Source: Roseihalotalea indica (GTDB lineage Bacteria; Bacteroidota; Bacteroidia; Cytophagales; Cyclobacteriaceae). From it: a stretch of 64,000 bases of DNA. Shown here one piece after another: positions 29,286-36,691 of the stretch (its first letter is position 1; each line of letters starts with the position of its first letter). The stretch is from the NCBI RefSeq assembly GCF_022458895.1, contig NZ_JAINFL010000002.1:558001-622000 (forward strand), written 5' to 3'. The position numbers were made by a program, and so were the translations under genes. The notes under the pieces were generated by a model. That model was not told the DNA's origin, made no database searches, and saw only the letters and a program-made list of their open reading frames with translations.

Positions 29286-30312
29286 GAGTGTATTTTTTGG
29301 TTATCCCTAAACTTTCATTAGTCTTGTTCATCGAACTTTCAGCGTTCGTTTCAATTCCGGTAAGCGCTCGGATGGCATCAATCGTTTCCGGGATGACGAT
29401 TGCCTGATTATCTACCAGATACGCATAATACAGTTCATCACCTTCTACTTTCAGCATATCCTGCCATAAGGCTACTTCGTACATATCCCCCCAGGGCCGC
29501 CCCATATCCAGGTATTTTTCCTTTACCGTATTGTTAGAAACCAGACCGTCGCTGTAACTAATGAAAGTGATGCGGGTAGAAGTCATGAGGGCATCTAACA
29601 CCTCCTTTTTATCAGCCTTACGGGTCAGTCGCACATTCCAGTAATGCAGGTGGCTCAGGGTTTCGGGCACTTTTACCGCCATGGTGACGACATCTAGTTC
29701 AGGGTCTACACTCTGGGCATCAGGTCCTTGGTGGCTGGGGATGTCTTTTTCAGGCACTAAGGTATTCATAATGCCCCCTAAGTGACTTTCCCAGGGGTCG
29801 GTAGCCCGCCGAAGTAAGGTGCCCCGGGCACTTTGCAACAGTCCGGCTCTTTTGAGAGCAGAAAGAGTTCTGACAATAGAGGTAGTGTTGCAAGAGACTA
29901 CGCGGGTACTGTCCCGGTTTAAAGCCGATGCATAGTTGTTTTCTGCACTGAAGGAATGACCGGTAGTTTCGTGATTTTCACCCCCTTGCAGAATAAATTT
30001 GATTCCCTGCTCTTTATAAATTTCCACATTCTGAGCTGCTATTTTCTTTGGTGTACAATCGACGGCCAAGTCCACCTTATCCAAAAGGTCAGTCATACTA
30101 CCCACCAGAGGAATGCCAGCCTGTTTCATGGACCTTTGAGCCTCCGCCGTAGCGGCATATACCGAATATCCTTTATCTACCGCAGTTTGAATGCGCCAGT
30201 CGCTGATCACATCACAAATTCCAGTTAACTCCATGTCATCTTGTAGGGCAATAGCTTCGGCTACTCTTTTTCCGATTACTCCATAACCGATAAGGGCAAT
30301 TTTCTTTTTCAT
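29242..30312 (-). CDS. Type II (archaeal-like) glyceraldehyde-3-phosphate dehydrogenase
   Basis: A 356-residue GAPDH of the archaeal type rather than bacterial GapA. The N-terminal Rossmann motif is IALIGYGVIGKRVAEAI. DCTPKKIAAQN and FILQGGENH follow, and the catalytic Cys141 lies in VVSCNTTSIVRTL, the archaeal SCNTT form. Next come RRATDPWESHLGGIMNT and VPEKDIPSHQGPDAQSV, very close to archaeal consensus. It oxidises glyceraldehyde 3-phosphate to 1,3-bisphosphoglycerate with NAD(P). Its presence beside class I aldolase and phosphoketolase suggests horizontal acquisition of an alternative glycolytic enzyme. About 30 extra C-terminal residues (NKTNESLGITKKYTHENDN) are polar and probably unstructured. 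Confidence 0.93.
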   Translation of the reverse strand: MKKKIALIGYGVIGKRVAEAIALQDDMELTGICDVISDWRIQTAVDKGYSVYAATAEAQRSMKQAGIPLVGSMTDLLDKVDLAVDCTPKKIAAQNVEIYKEQGIKFILQGGENHETTGHSFSAENNYASALNRDSTRVVSCNTTSIVRTLSALKRAGLLQSARGTLLRRATDPWESHLGGIMNTLVPEKDIPSHQGPDAQSVDPELDVVTMAVKVPETLSHLHYWNVRLTRKADKKEVLDALMTSTRITFISYSDGLVSNNTVKEKYLDMGRPWGDMYEVALWQDMLKVEGDELYYAYLVDNQAIVIPETIDAIRALTGIETNAESSMNKTNESLGITKKYTHENDNSELVQNTDG

Positions 30313-30365
30313 CGTATTTATTGTTTAAGTGAAGTGTGTATAATACTAGAAAGCCCACACCTTAT

Positions 30366-31715
30366 TCACCATGATCTTGTTTGTTGAACTTTACGGTTAG
30401 ACAGTGCATATTTATCAGTTTTACTTCCTGAGAATTGCAAAACAATTGCCCCCGAAATACCCGCTAGAACAGAAGTAAACAAGATGCTTAGCTTGGCTAT
30501 GAAGGTAAATTCTTCACTTTCAAACGCCAGTTCTGTAATAAATAAGGACATGGTAAAACCTATGCCGGCTATAAGCGCAACTCCCGATAGATTTTTCCAG
30601 AAGATTCCCTCCTGTAACTCTGCTATTTTCAGTTTCACCAATATCCAACTTGCACCCATGATACCGATGAACTTTCCTACCAAAAGGCCAAAGACAACCC
30701 CAAGGCTTATAGGGTGACTCATTGTTTCCAGTAGATCGCCATGAATGTGAATGCCCGTGTTGGTCAGGGCAAAGAGGGGTAGGATAAAAAAACCAACTAC
30801 AGGTGCCAGGTGGTGCTCTATTTTTTGTAAAGGTGTCTCTGCATCATCGGATTTTTGTTTGATCTCTTCTAGTATGTTGAGCTGCTTTTCTGAAATAAAG
30901 TTTCCTCGGATGGGTTTGGTTTCTAAAAATGCTATGTGAAGTTTCTGTAAATTTTTTAAATAACCCTCTTCCTTGATTTTAACCCTGCCGGGTACGGCAA
31001 AGGCCGTGAGGACACCAGCAATAGTGGGGTGTACCCCAGAAAAGAAAAATGCCAGCCATACACCTCCTATTCCCACGAGAGCATAGAACCAGGCTTTCCG
31101 AATTCCCAGCAAATTTCCTCCTAATAGAATAAAAAAGAACAGTACTCCGTATAAAAGATCAATATATGAAATACCGGAAGTATAAAATATAGCGATCACT
31201 AAAACCGCCCCTAAATCATCGACGATAGCCAGGGCCAGTAGAAATACTTTGAGGCTAGCTGGAACCCGGTCGCCAAACAAAGACAATACCCCGATGGCAA
31301 AAGCGATGTCAGTAGCCATAGGAATACCCCAGCCGCGCATAGCGGAGTTATTCGCATTAAAGGCCAGATAGATAATGGCAGGAACCATCATACCGCCTAT
31401 CGCAGCCCCAATGGGTAGGATGGCTTTTCTAACCGAAGAAAGCTTACCGCCTATGATTTCCCTTTTTAGTTCTAGCCCTACTTGTAAGAAAAAGATGGCC
31501 ATTAATCCATCGTTGATCCAAAGTAAAAAAGACTCTGATAGGAAGAATCCGGCAATACCGATAGAAATTTCGGTGTGAATAACCTCCTCATACATTTCTT
31601 TCCACGAAGAATTGGCCCATATCATAGCCACCAATACTGCCAGAAAAATGACAATTCCCGAAGCAGATTGGTTTTTAAGCAAACCATTCAGGGTGGTATT
31701 GATTTTGGCTATCAT
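30366..31715 (-). CDS. nhaA: NhaA-type Na+/H+ antiporter
   Basis: About 449 residues from the ATG at 31715. The family core is intact: ATDIAFAIGVLSLFGDRVPASLKVFLLALAIVDDLGAVLVIAIFYT holds the two transport aspartates (VDD), and GVHPTIAGVLTAFAVP, NTGIHI and GIGFTMSLFITELAF are typical. The upstream in-frame start at 31784 adds a weak leader and is less likely. It exchanges external protons for internal sodium for pH and sodium homeostasis. It is downstream of the Usp/PII/DUF2933 cluster on the same strand with a 178-bp gap. Confidence 0.95.
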   Translation of the reverse strand: MIAKINTTLNGLLKNQSASGIVIFLAVLVAMIWANSSWKEMYEEVIHTEISIGIAGFFLSESFLLWINDGLMAIFFLQVGLELKREIIGGKLSSVRKAILPIGAAIGGMMVPAIIYLAFNANNSAMRGWGIPMATDIAFAIGVLSLFGDRVPASLKVFLLALAIVDDLGAVLVIAIFYTSGISYIDLLYGVLFFFILLGGNLLGIRKAWFYALVGIGGVWLAFFFSGVHPTIAGVLTAFAVPGRVKIKEEGYLKNLQKLHIAFLETKPIRGNFISEKQLNILEEIKQKSDDAETPLQKIEHHLAPVVGFFILPLFALTNTGIHIHGDLLETMSHPISLGVVFGLLVGKFIGIMGASWILVKLKIAELQEGIFWKNLSGVALIAGIGFTMSLFITELAFESEEFTFIAKLSILFTSVLAGISGAIVLQFSGSKTDKYALSNRKVQQTRSW

Positions 31716-31893
31716 TTCAAATTCTCTTATTAGAAGTTTTAGACTTATCATCCTGAATAAATAGCCTGGCGCTTTTGTGGTCAAAGCGTATAATAGCCTT
31801 AAGAGAATTAATAAAGAGCTCTATATGAGTGGATGCATGCATCATGGTTATAACACTGTTCTGCATTCTACTAATGAATAAAAGTTTGCGTAA

Positions 31894-32175
31894 TCACCTG
31901 TATCGCTTGTTGAAAGAGACATTGTACACCGAGGCAATCAGCGCCCCAAACAGCCAACCCAGAATGAACATTTCCACTAGTCCGATTAAAGCTTCCACTA
32001 ACGGTACATTCATCCGGATGATGGTGCTTGTATCCAGACCGTGTAGGATGCTGTTAAAAAACAATACTGTCCCCTCACGTCCTACGCTGGCCATCAGGAT
32101 GATACAACCTACATAAAGTACGGCACCAGATACCCCCCAGGCCAGGGCATACTTTCTAATGTTGATGCGTTCCAT
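31894..32175 (-). CDS. Small membrane protein, DUF5676-like
   Basis: A 93-residue protein with two hydrophobic helices (ALAWGVSGAVLYVGCIILMA and EALIGLVEMFILGWLFGALIASVYN) and a short N-terminal NIRKYALA motif, which matches the layout of the small family I recall as DUF5676. It overlaps the 3' end of the DUF2933-like gene by 20 bases, so translation is probably coupled. Function unknown; relatives occur in clusters with metal ATPases and Usp proteins. Confidence 0.75.
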   Translation of the reverse strand: MERINIRKYALAWGVSGAVLYVGCIILMASVGREGTVLFFNSILHGLDTSTIIRMNVPLVEALIGLVEMFILGWLFGALIASVYNVSFNKRYR

Positions 32176-32401
32176 GTCTATGTTCTTCTTGAGTTTTAGT
32201 CTGATTTTCTATTCGATCTTCTTCGTTATCGTGTCCCGAGTGCCCCCCATGTCCTCCTATCATGAAGAGGTGCGCTACGAAAAAAATGATCATAAAAATA
32301 AAAATGGAATTGGTTCCATTAAAACCGAACAGGGGTAGTAAAAATAAAAGTAAATATATGCCGAGACAGACGACCAGCATCCATAGCATGTGATTTTTCA
32401 T
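32156..32401 (-). CDS. DUF2933-like small membrane protein with His tail
   Basis: An 81-residue protein with two membrane helices (MLWMLVVCLGIYLLLFLLP and SIFIFMIIFFVAHLFMI) followed by a His/Gly segment GGHGGHSGHD and a polar tail ending HRHGTHQH. This matches the small family usually called DUF2933, common beside copper and Usp genes. The His-rich tail could bind metal at the cytoplasmic or periplasmic face. It sits 12 bases after the Usp gene in a tight run of five genes. Confidence 0.8.
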   Translation of the reverse strand: MKNHMLWMLVVCLGIYLLLFLLPLFGFNGTNSIFIFMIIFFVAHLFMIGGHGGHSGHDNEEDRIENQTKTQEEHRHGTHQH

Positions 32402-32413
32402 AAGGCTCTGTTT

Positions 32414-33247
32414 TTATGGGTTCAGGTTAATACTGAGTATGGGAATCTCCGAATGATTTGCCAGGCTTTCCGTGATGCTTTTACCAATGAGACTTAAGAA
32501 ACCTGACCGGCCGTGGGTTGTCAGGGCAATAAGATCGGCTTTCACGGATTGCGCAAATTTTAAGATCCCCCGTTCTTCGTTCAATGAATTGTAAATGTTG
32601 AGGGTACAGGTACCACCGCGGGAACAGGTTTTATGAAAAGCCTCCAATTTTTCCAGGCTCTGATCGGTTTCTTCAAAAGCAAAAGGCACGTTGACATAGA
32701 GCAGGTGGATATTAGATTCATTCAAATTGGCAAACTTAACCACCGTGCGAAACGGCTCTTGTACATCTTCTTCAAAGTTGGAAGCAAAAACCACATTCTT
32801 TACCGGCCAGGCAGTCTTTTCCTTGACGACTAAAACAGGTACGGGAGCACCTCTTAGCACCTTTTGCGTATTGGAACCCACGAATAATTCTTTGGCTCCC
32901 GAGGCACCGTGCGAACCCATGACCACAAAGTCATGATGGTGAAAAGGAATGTGCTTCAGTATTTCCTCTTTTCCCACATCAAATACCAGAAATTCCTTAG
33001 CTTTGAGGCCCTGGTATTCAGCTCTTTTCACCAGCTGATGCAGCTCGTGTCTGGCACGACCAATTTCTTTTAACGTATCCGGAAATCGCTTCTCTTTCTC
33101 TTTATCAAGCTTCACCCACGGCACAGGGGTTATTTGCAAATGGAGGAAGTGTATTTCTGCTTGCGACTTTTCAGCGATGGCGATGGCAATTTCTGCCGCC
33201 CGGTTGGCGGTGTCCGAAAAGTCGGTAGGTACTAATATATTTTTCAT
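32414..33247 (-). CDS. Double-domain universal stress protein
   Basis: A 277-residue cytoplasmic protein made of two UspA domains. The first begins NILVPTDFSDTANRAAEIAI and has the nucleotide loop MGSHGASGAKELFVGSNTQKVLRGAPVPVLVV. The second begins NVVFASNFEEDVQEPF and ends TTHGRSGFLSLIGKSITESLANHSEIPIL. Both retain G-x2-G-x9-G(S/T)-type ATP-binding loops to a reasonable degree. The start codon overlaps the PII-like gene stop by 4 bases. Usp proteins accumulate under starvation or low oxygen, in keeping with the nearby phosphoketolase and glycogen phosphorylase genes. Confidence 0.93.
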   Translation of the reverse strand: MKNILVPTDFSDTANRAAEIAIAIAEKSQAEIHFLHLQITPVPWVKLDKEKEKRFPDTLKEIGRARHELHQLVKRAEYQGLKAKEFLVFDVGKEEILKHIPFHHHDFVVMGSHGASGAKELFVGSNTQKVLRGAPVPVLVVKEKTAWPVKNVVFASNFEEDVQEPFRTVVKFANLNESNIHLLYVNVPFAFEETDQSLEKLEAFHKTCSRGGTCTLNIYNSLNEERGILKFAQSVKADLIALTTHGRSGFLSLIGKSITESLANHSEIPILSINLNP

Positions 33248-33588
33248 GCGTCACAATTTTCCGGATCAGGTTTCAGCGTTTTTACTTTCACCATCTCCAA
33301 TACTTCGGTGATGTAAATAATACCGTCCCCGGCGTATCCGGTTTTTCCATTTTCATGAATAATCTCCAGGGTTTTTTCTACCCGATAGTCCGGAACAACC
33401 GTCTCTAGTTTTGCTATTTTCGAGTGGAAAAAAGGATGCTTTAAGGAAGGGAAGTCCTTCTGATCATCGGTATAATGTCCGGTGCCCATTCCTTCAAAAA
33501 CAGTTAAACAGCAAACTCCCTCAAGATGCAGATGATCAACTATGGCTGTGAGCCGATCTGGTCTTACGAAGGCTTTTATTTCTTTCAT
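33244..33588 (-). CDS. Second PII-like signalling protein
   Basis: A 114-residue PII-superfamily protein, paralogue of the one at 1021-1362. Shared features are MKEIKAFVRPDRLTAIVDHL, GMGTGHYTDDQKDFPSLKHP in the T-loop position and AGDGIIYITEVLEMVKVKT at the nucleotide/C-loop. As in the first copy, the T-loop lacks the tyrosine of GlnB. It overlaps both neighbours by 4 bases (SHOCT gene upstream, Usp gene downstream). Here it is not next to an RND pump, so the subgroup is not tied to efflux alone and may report on nucleotides or a small ligand shared with stress control. Confidence 0.85.
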   Translation of the reverse strand: MKEIKAFVRPDRLTAIVDHLHLEGVCCLTVFEGMGTGHYTDDQKDFPSLKHPFFHSKIAKLETVVPDYRVEKTLEIIHENGKTGYAGDGIIYITEVLEMVKVKTLKPDPENCDA

Positions 33589-33803
33589 TTTTGTAAGTCT
33601 CTTTTAATTTCTTCAAACTCTTCTTTGGTAATTTCTCCTTTGGCATACCTTTTCTTCAAAAGATTTAACGGTGTCTCTTTTCTGATTCTTTGGCCGGGCA
33701 AGTCCCATGGGGTAAGGAATATCCATATCAGCAAAATAACCCAAACCACCCACCAGATCAGGTGCATACCCCAAAAATGTCCGTCGTAGAAATGCATGTG
33801 CAA
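33585..33803 (-). CDS. SHOCT-domain small membrane protein
   Basis: A 72-residue protein with one long hydrophobic helix (MHLIWWVVWVILLIWIFLTPW) and a C-terminal SHOCT motif (LNLLKKRYAKGEITKEEFEEIKRDL). SHOCT segments are short helical modules at the ends of small membrane proteins and may mediate oligomerisation. An ATG three codons in (33797) is an alternative start. It is the first gene of the run SHOCT, PII, Usp, DUF2933, DUF5676, overlapping the PII gene by 4 bases, so the promoter should lie in 33804-33921. Confidence 0.85.
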   Translation of the reverse strand: MHMHFYDGHFWGMHLIWWVVWVILLIWIFLTPWDLPGQRIRKETPLNLLKKRYAKGEITKEEFEEIKRDLQK

Positions 33804-33921
33804 AATTTTAATAGCAAAAAATTTATCAATTAGTAAAGCTTCTAAAACACAAGTTTACAAACCACACGATCAATCATTGCGGTCTACAGAAGTAGTAGTG
33901 GATGCCTCACCATTCATTACA

Positions 33922-34209
33922 TCAGTTTGCCGTTTTCAGAAATTCCGCAATCTTTTCCGCTTCTTCCTTTGTAAGCATCGCCCTGACCTGCATATGCGTT
34001 ACGGCTACATCCCATTCGGTATCACTGAAGGTTTCCGGTGAGGGCGTATTGTGACAATGAATACAATTTTGTCCCCATAGTTCTGCACCACTCTTTTGAG
34101 CAGATAACGTACTGGTGGACGAACAACTGCTGATGATTGAAGTGGCAAACAGAGTGAATACTATTGCCAAAGCAATCAGCTTGCAGGTTTGTGTGGTTAT
34201 TTTTTTCAT
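33922..34209 (-). CDS. Small c-type cytochrome lipoprotein
   Basis: A 95-residue protein with an N-terminal hydrophobic signal and a lipobox-like ISSC (Cys29). One haem site, CIHCH (C49, C52, H53), is followed by a possible distal Met in AVTHMQVRAML. Helices at the C-terminus (KEEAEKIAEFLK) fit a class I cytochrome c. It is the last gene of a three-gene minus-strand run with a porin-like barrel and a second cytochrome, suggesting a periplasmic electron-transfer function linked to the outer membrane. Confidence 0.85.
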   Translation of the reverse strand: MKKITTQTCKLIALAIVFTLFATSIISSCSSTSTLSAQKSGAELWGQNCIHCHNTPSPETFSDTEWDVAVTHMQVRAMLTKEEAEKIAEFLKTAN

Positions 34210-34237
34210 TTTTCAATGCTAAGTCTAAAAACTAAGG

Positions 34238-35437
34238 TTAAAACCCAATGGCCCAGTGGAAGAAAAAGGCATTTCCAAATGATTCATGTTTCTCTTCGCT
34301 TTCCTCAGCACCTTCTCCGCCCTTTCTGAAAGTAACTTTAAAAACAGTTCGCCAGTCTAGCCAATAATTGAGTCCAATATCCCACTGATCGGCACTATTT
34401 CCCCATAGTGCTCCCTCGGGAGTTTCCATATCCGAGTAACGTACGGCTAATTCCAGGTTTCTGATAAAATTATTGCTCACAAAGGATGGGCGGATAGATC
34501 CCTGGACGAAATAAGCATTGCTTTCATTATTGAAAGAGAAGGTTTCGGCAGGATCTTCCGAGTTCTCATACGTAGCCCGATCCACATGAATGAAGTTGGC
34601 CTGTACCTTGAAATCAACTACACTTTTAAGTGCCGGGATGCTTTTTACATAATTCAGGTCGAGAGCAAAAAAATTGGCACGAACATCATTAAAGTCACCT
34701 TCATCACCTCCCACCTTCCCAAACAAACCGGAAAAACCAAGCTCTAAACTGGAATCATGGAAAGGGAATATGCCAATCCTACCACCAACAGCTTTGTTTT
34801 TATTGTTATCATCCACCCGATCGTAAATCAGCTTACCGATATCATCTTCGTGGTCTTCCCCTACATCCAGTTGTGGGCCATTGATGGTATAAAAGGAGTA
34901 ATTGTACTTCAAGTTACCCAAGTACGCGCCCCCCCTTAATTCAATGCCTAAATCGGTTCCGGGTAGTACGCCATCGTGCCCGTACCCTAGCGGGAAATTC
35001 GGGAATTTGTTGATCCAGGCAGGGTGGAGGTTTTGGGTAAATATTCCGAACGGCACAAATAGTTTTCCCAGACGTACGGTGAGCCGGTCAGTAAGCAGGT
35101 AGGAAATATTGGCATATTCTAATCCGATTTCCAGTTCGCCATCTTCAAACCCAAATTCTAATTCACCCTCAAAGATCAGCCTGTCTGATTGCCTGTAAAT
35201 AAACAGGGGGTTGAAAGCCCCACCCACAAAAGAGAGTTCGTCGTCCGCCTCATGGTATTCTATTCCCGCATGGGCATACCCTCTTAATAAAAACCGGCTT
35301 TTGCCCGGACGATAGCTATCCACTTCTTGCCTTAGCGATTCAACTTGACTAGAAAGGTCCGCTTGTGCATGCACGGAGCCTATGACCAACCCTACTGCCA
35401 ACAGTAAAATGGTCGTATGTATTAAATGTGATCGCAT
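34238..35437 (-). CDS. Porin-like outer-membrane beta-barrel
   Basis: About 399 residues from the ATG at 35437, with a signal peptide (IHTTILLLAVGLVIGSVHAQA) and a short coiled segment (SSQVESLRQEVDSY) like that of phosphate-selective OprO/OprP-type porins. The rest alternates aromatic and polar residues as in a beta-barrel (GELEFGFEDGELEIGLEYAN, LTVRLGKLFVPFGIF) and ends in a C-terminal aromatic (HWAIGF). The upstream start at 35497 would overlap the cytochrome gene and add a non-signal leader. The transported solute is unknown. Confidence 0.85.
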   Translation of the reverse strand: MRSHLIHTTILLLAVGLVIGSVHAQADLSSQVESLRQEVDSYRPGKSRFLLRGYAHAGIEYHEADDELSFVGGAFNPLFIYRQSDRLIFEGELEFGFEDGELEIGLEYANISYLLTDRLTVRLGKLFVPFGIFTQNLHPAWINKFPNFPLGYGHDGVLPGTDLGIELRGGAYLGNLKYNYSFYTINGPQLDVGEDHEDDIGKLIYDRVDDNNKNKAVGGRIGIFPFHDSSLELGFSGLFGKVGGDEGDFNDVRANFFALDLNYVKSIPALKSVVDFKVQANFIHVDRATYENSEDPAETFSFNNESNAYFVQGSIRPSFVSNNFIRNLELAVRYSDMETPEGALWGNSADQWDIGLNYWLDWRTVFKVTFRKGGEGAEESEEKHESFGNAFFFHWAIGF

Positions 35438-35457
35438 AGCTTGAACATTTTTGTTGG

Positions 35458-35871
35458 TCACTTTCCTAATTCCCGGATATAATTGACCAGTTGCCAACGC
35501 TGCTCTTCTTCAAGCGTGTTTTTATAGGAGGCCATAGGGGCTCTTCCTTCCGTAATTTTCCAGTAAATGACTCCATCAGTTTGCTGCTGGACGCTGGAAG
35601 AAGTAAGATTGGTAGGCCTGGGGCTGAGGTTCATGCCTGCCACACCATCGCCTTTCCCTTTTTTTCCGTGGCAGATGACGCACATCTTATCGTAGAGTTC
35701 CTTTCCCTCAACAGTGGCCTCAGAATTTTGGTGAAGAGGGTTTTGTAGATCGTCCGCTTCTTTTGGTGCTTCCCAATCACTGGATTGACTGAACGCAACG
35801 AAAGGCGTCATCAAAGTGCTAAATAGCACTACCCTCTTCAGTTGATAAATTTTACTTATGAAGGATTTCAC
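35458..35871 (-). CDS. Class I cytochrome c, exported
   Basis: A 137-residue periplasmic monohaem cytochrome with a signal peptide (VVLFSTLMTPFVAFSQS). The haem motif CVICHGKKGKGDGVAG (C64, C67, H68) and the later Pro/Met region TEGRAPMASYKN are typical, as is the C-terminal helix RWQLVNYIRELGK. It leads the run cytochrome, porin-like barrel, cytochrome lipoprotein. The upstream gap 35872-36107 would hold the promoter but also holds sequence that looks like a decayed gene end. Confidence 0.9.
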   Translation of the reverse strand: MKSFISKIYQLKRVVLFSTLMTPFVAFSQSSDWEAPKEADDLQNPLHQNSEATVEGKELYDKMCVICHGKKGKGDGVAGMNLSPRPTNLTSSSVQQQTDGVIYWKITEGRAPMASYKNTLEEEQRWQLVNYIRELGK

Positions 35872-35879
35872 GATACTCC

Positions 35880-36060
35880 GTTTTAGTTACTCAAAATTAA
35901 GAGAAGCTAATTTTTCTATTTCTAAGATTTTGTCTTTTATGTATGAAATTTTGTCTGTTTGATCAAACACCTTAGCGTTTTCAGTCAAATGATTGGGTGG
36001 GTTCTTCCATAGGGCGCCCAACGGCGTGTGCGCATCAAAACTAGACCTGAACGAAACCCA
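35880..36060 (-). other. Possible decayed 3' end of an HMA-AraC-like gene
   Basis: Minus-strand frame ending at a TAA near 35888 reads WKNPPNHLTENAKVFDQTDK and then KILEIEKLASLNFE. The bases coding HLTENAK match those near 36720-36750 that code QLTENAK in the HMA-AraC regulator (about 25 of 28 bases, including AGCGTTTTCAGTCAA). This looks like a fragment of a duplicated regulator gene. There is no start codon and no upstream domain. Confidence 0.4.
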
Positions 36061-36107
36061 AAACACTTCTCACACTCTTCTACTGGACTTTAATTCGAAA
36101 ATTATTA

Positions 36108-36506
36108 TTAATTCTCTTCTCTCACGGTCTCTTTTTTAAAGAAACAATGGGTATCGCAGGCATGAAGCTTATAGTTTTTGTGTACAATGCCGAGTTTATG
36201 CCCTTTTGGATCCAGAATCTCGCATTCGTCCCCCTTGTTTTTTGTTTTCAGGACAAGGACGCCGTTATTATTATAATACCGGCCGTTCTTTTTGGCTTTG
36301 CCCATAAGATTGCCATTGGCATCATACACTTTCCCATTCTTGATGAAGCCCAGCTTTGTACCCCTATCATTTAAAACCTCACCTTTTTCATTGATGTGGA
36401 GTTGTCGTTGGTTCTTGTTGCTTGCCTGGGCAAACAAACCTTGCGCTGCCAGCAGCATTCCAACAAGGAAAGCTATGCTGAAAATGATGTTCTTTTTTAT
36501 TTTAAT
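36108..36506 (-). CDS. Exported repeat protein with a likely ATT start
   Basis: The only in-frame ATG (36458) falls inside the signal peptide. Reading upstream gives KIKKNIIFSIAFLVGMLLAAQGLFAQA, an ideal signal peptide, starting at an ATT at 36506-36504. That ATT overlaps the TAA of the preceding tiny gene as ATTAA, so a coupled restart is plausible. The mature part (about 110 residues) has MORN-like repeated turns (GEVLNDRGTKLGFI, GKVYDANGNLMGKA, GRYYNNNGVLVLK, EILDPKGHKLGIV) and a C-terminal CDTHCFF cysteine pair. Function unknown; its place after an HMA-AraC regulator and a Cys-Cys membrane peptide suggests metal stress. Confidence 0.7.
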   Translation of the reverse strand: MKIKKNIIFSIAFLVGMLLAAQGLFAQASNKNQRQLHINEKGEVLNDRGTKLGFIKNGKVYDANGNLMGKAKKNGRYYNNNGVLVLKTKNKGDECEILDPKGHKLGIVHKNYKLHACDTHCFFKKETVREEN

Positions 36507-36657
36507 TGAATTTTAAAGGATAAAATATTCGAATAATGGCTACACCAATTACAAGGAGAATCACTATTCCCCAAATAAGTCTGGTAGCCCATATCTTTAA
36601 TTTCGATCGGGGTTGCTCAGGTCCTGCATTACAACATTCTTTCATTGGCTTACTCAT
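36502..36657 (-). CDS. Tiny MKECC membrane protein, copy 1
   Basis: A 51-residue protein with the N-terminal motif MKECCNAGPEQ (from the second ATG, four codons in), a basic stretch (RSKLKIWATR) and one membrane helix (LIWGIVILLVIGVAIIRIF). The copy at 55102-55233 shares MKECC, the basic linker and a single helix of the same length. Both are in metal-resistance operons. It overlaps the next gene's ATT start. The adjacent cysteines near the membrane could take part in metal transfer. I do not know a named family. Confidence 0.7.
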   Translation of the reverse strand: MSKPMKECCNAGPEQPRSKLKIWATRLIWGIVILLVIGVAIIRIFYPLKFN

Positions 36658-36691
36658 TAGTGGTTATGCAAGCCAGGGGATTGCTTTTTGG

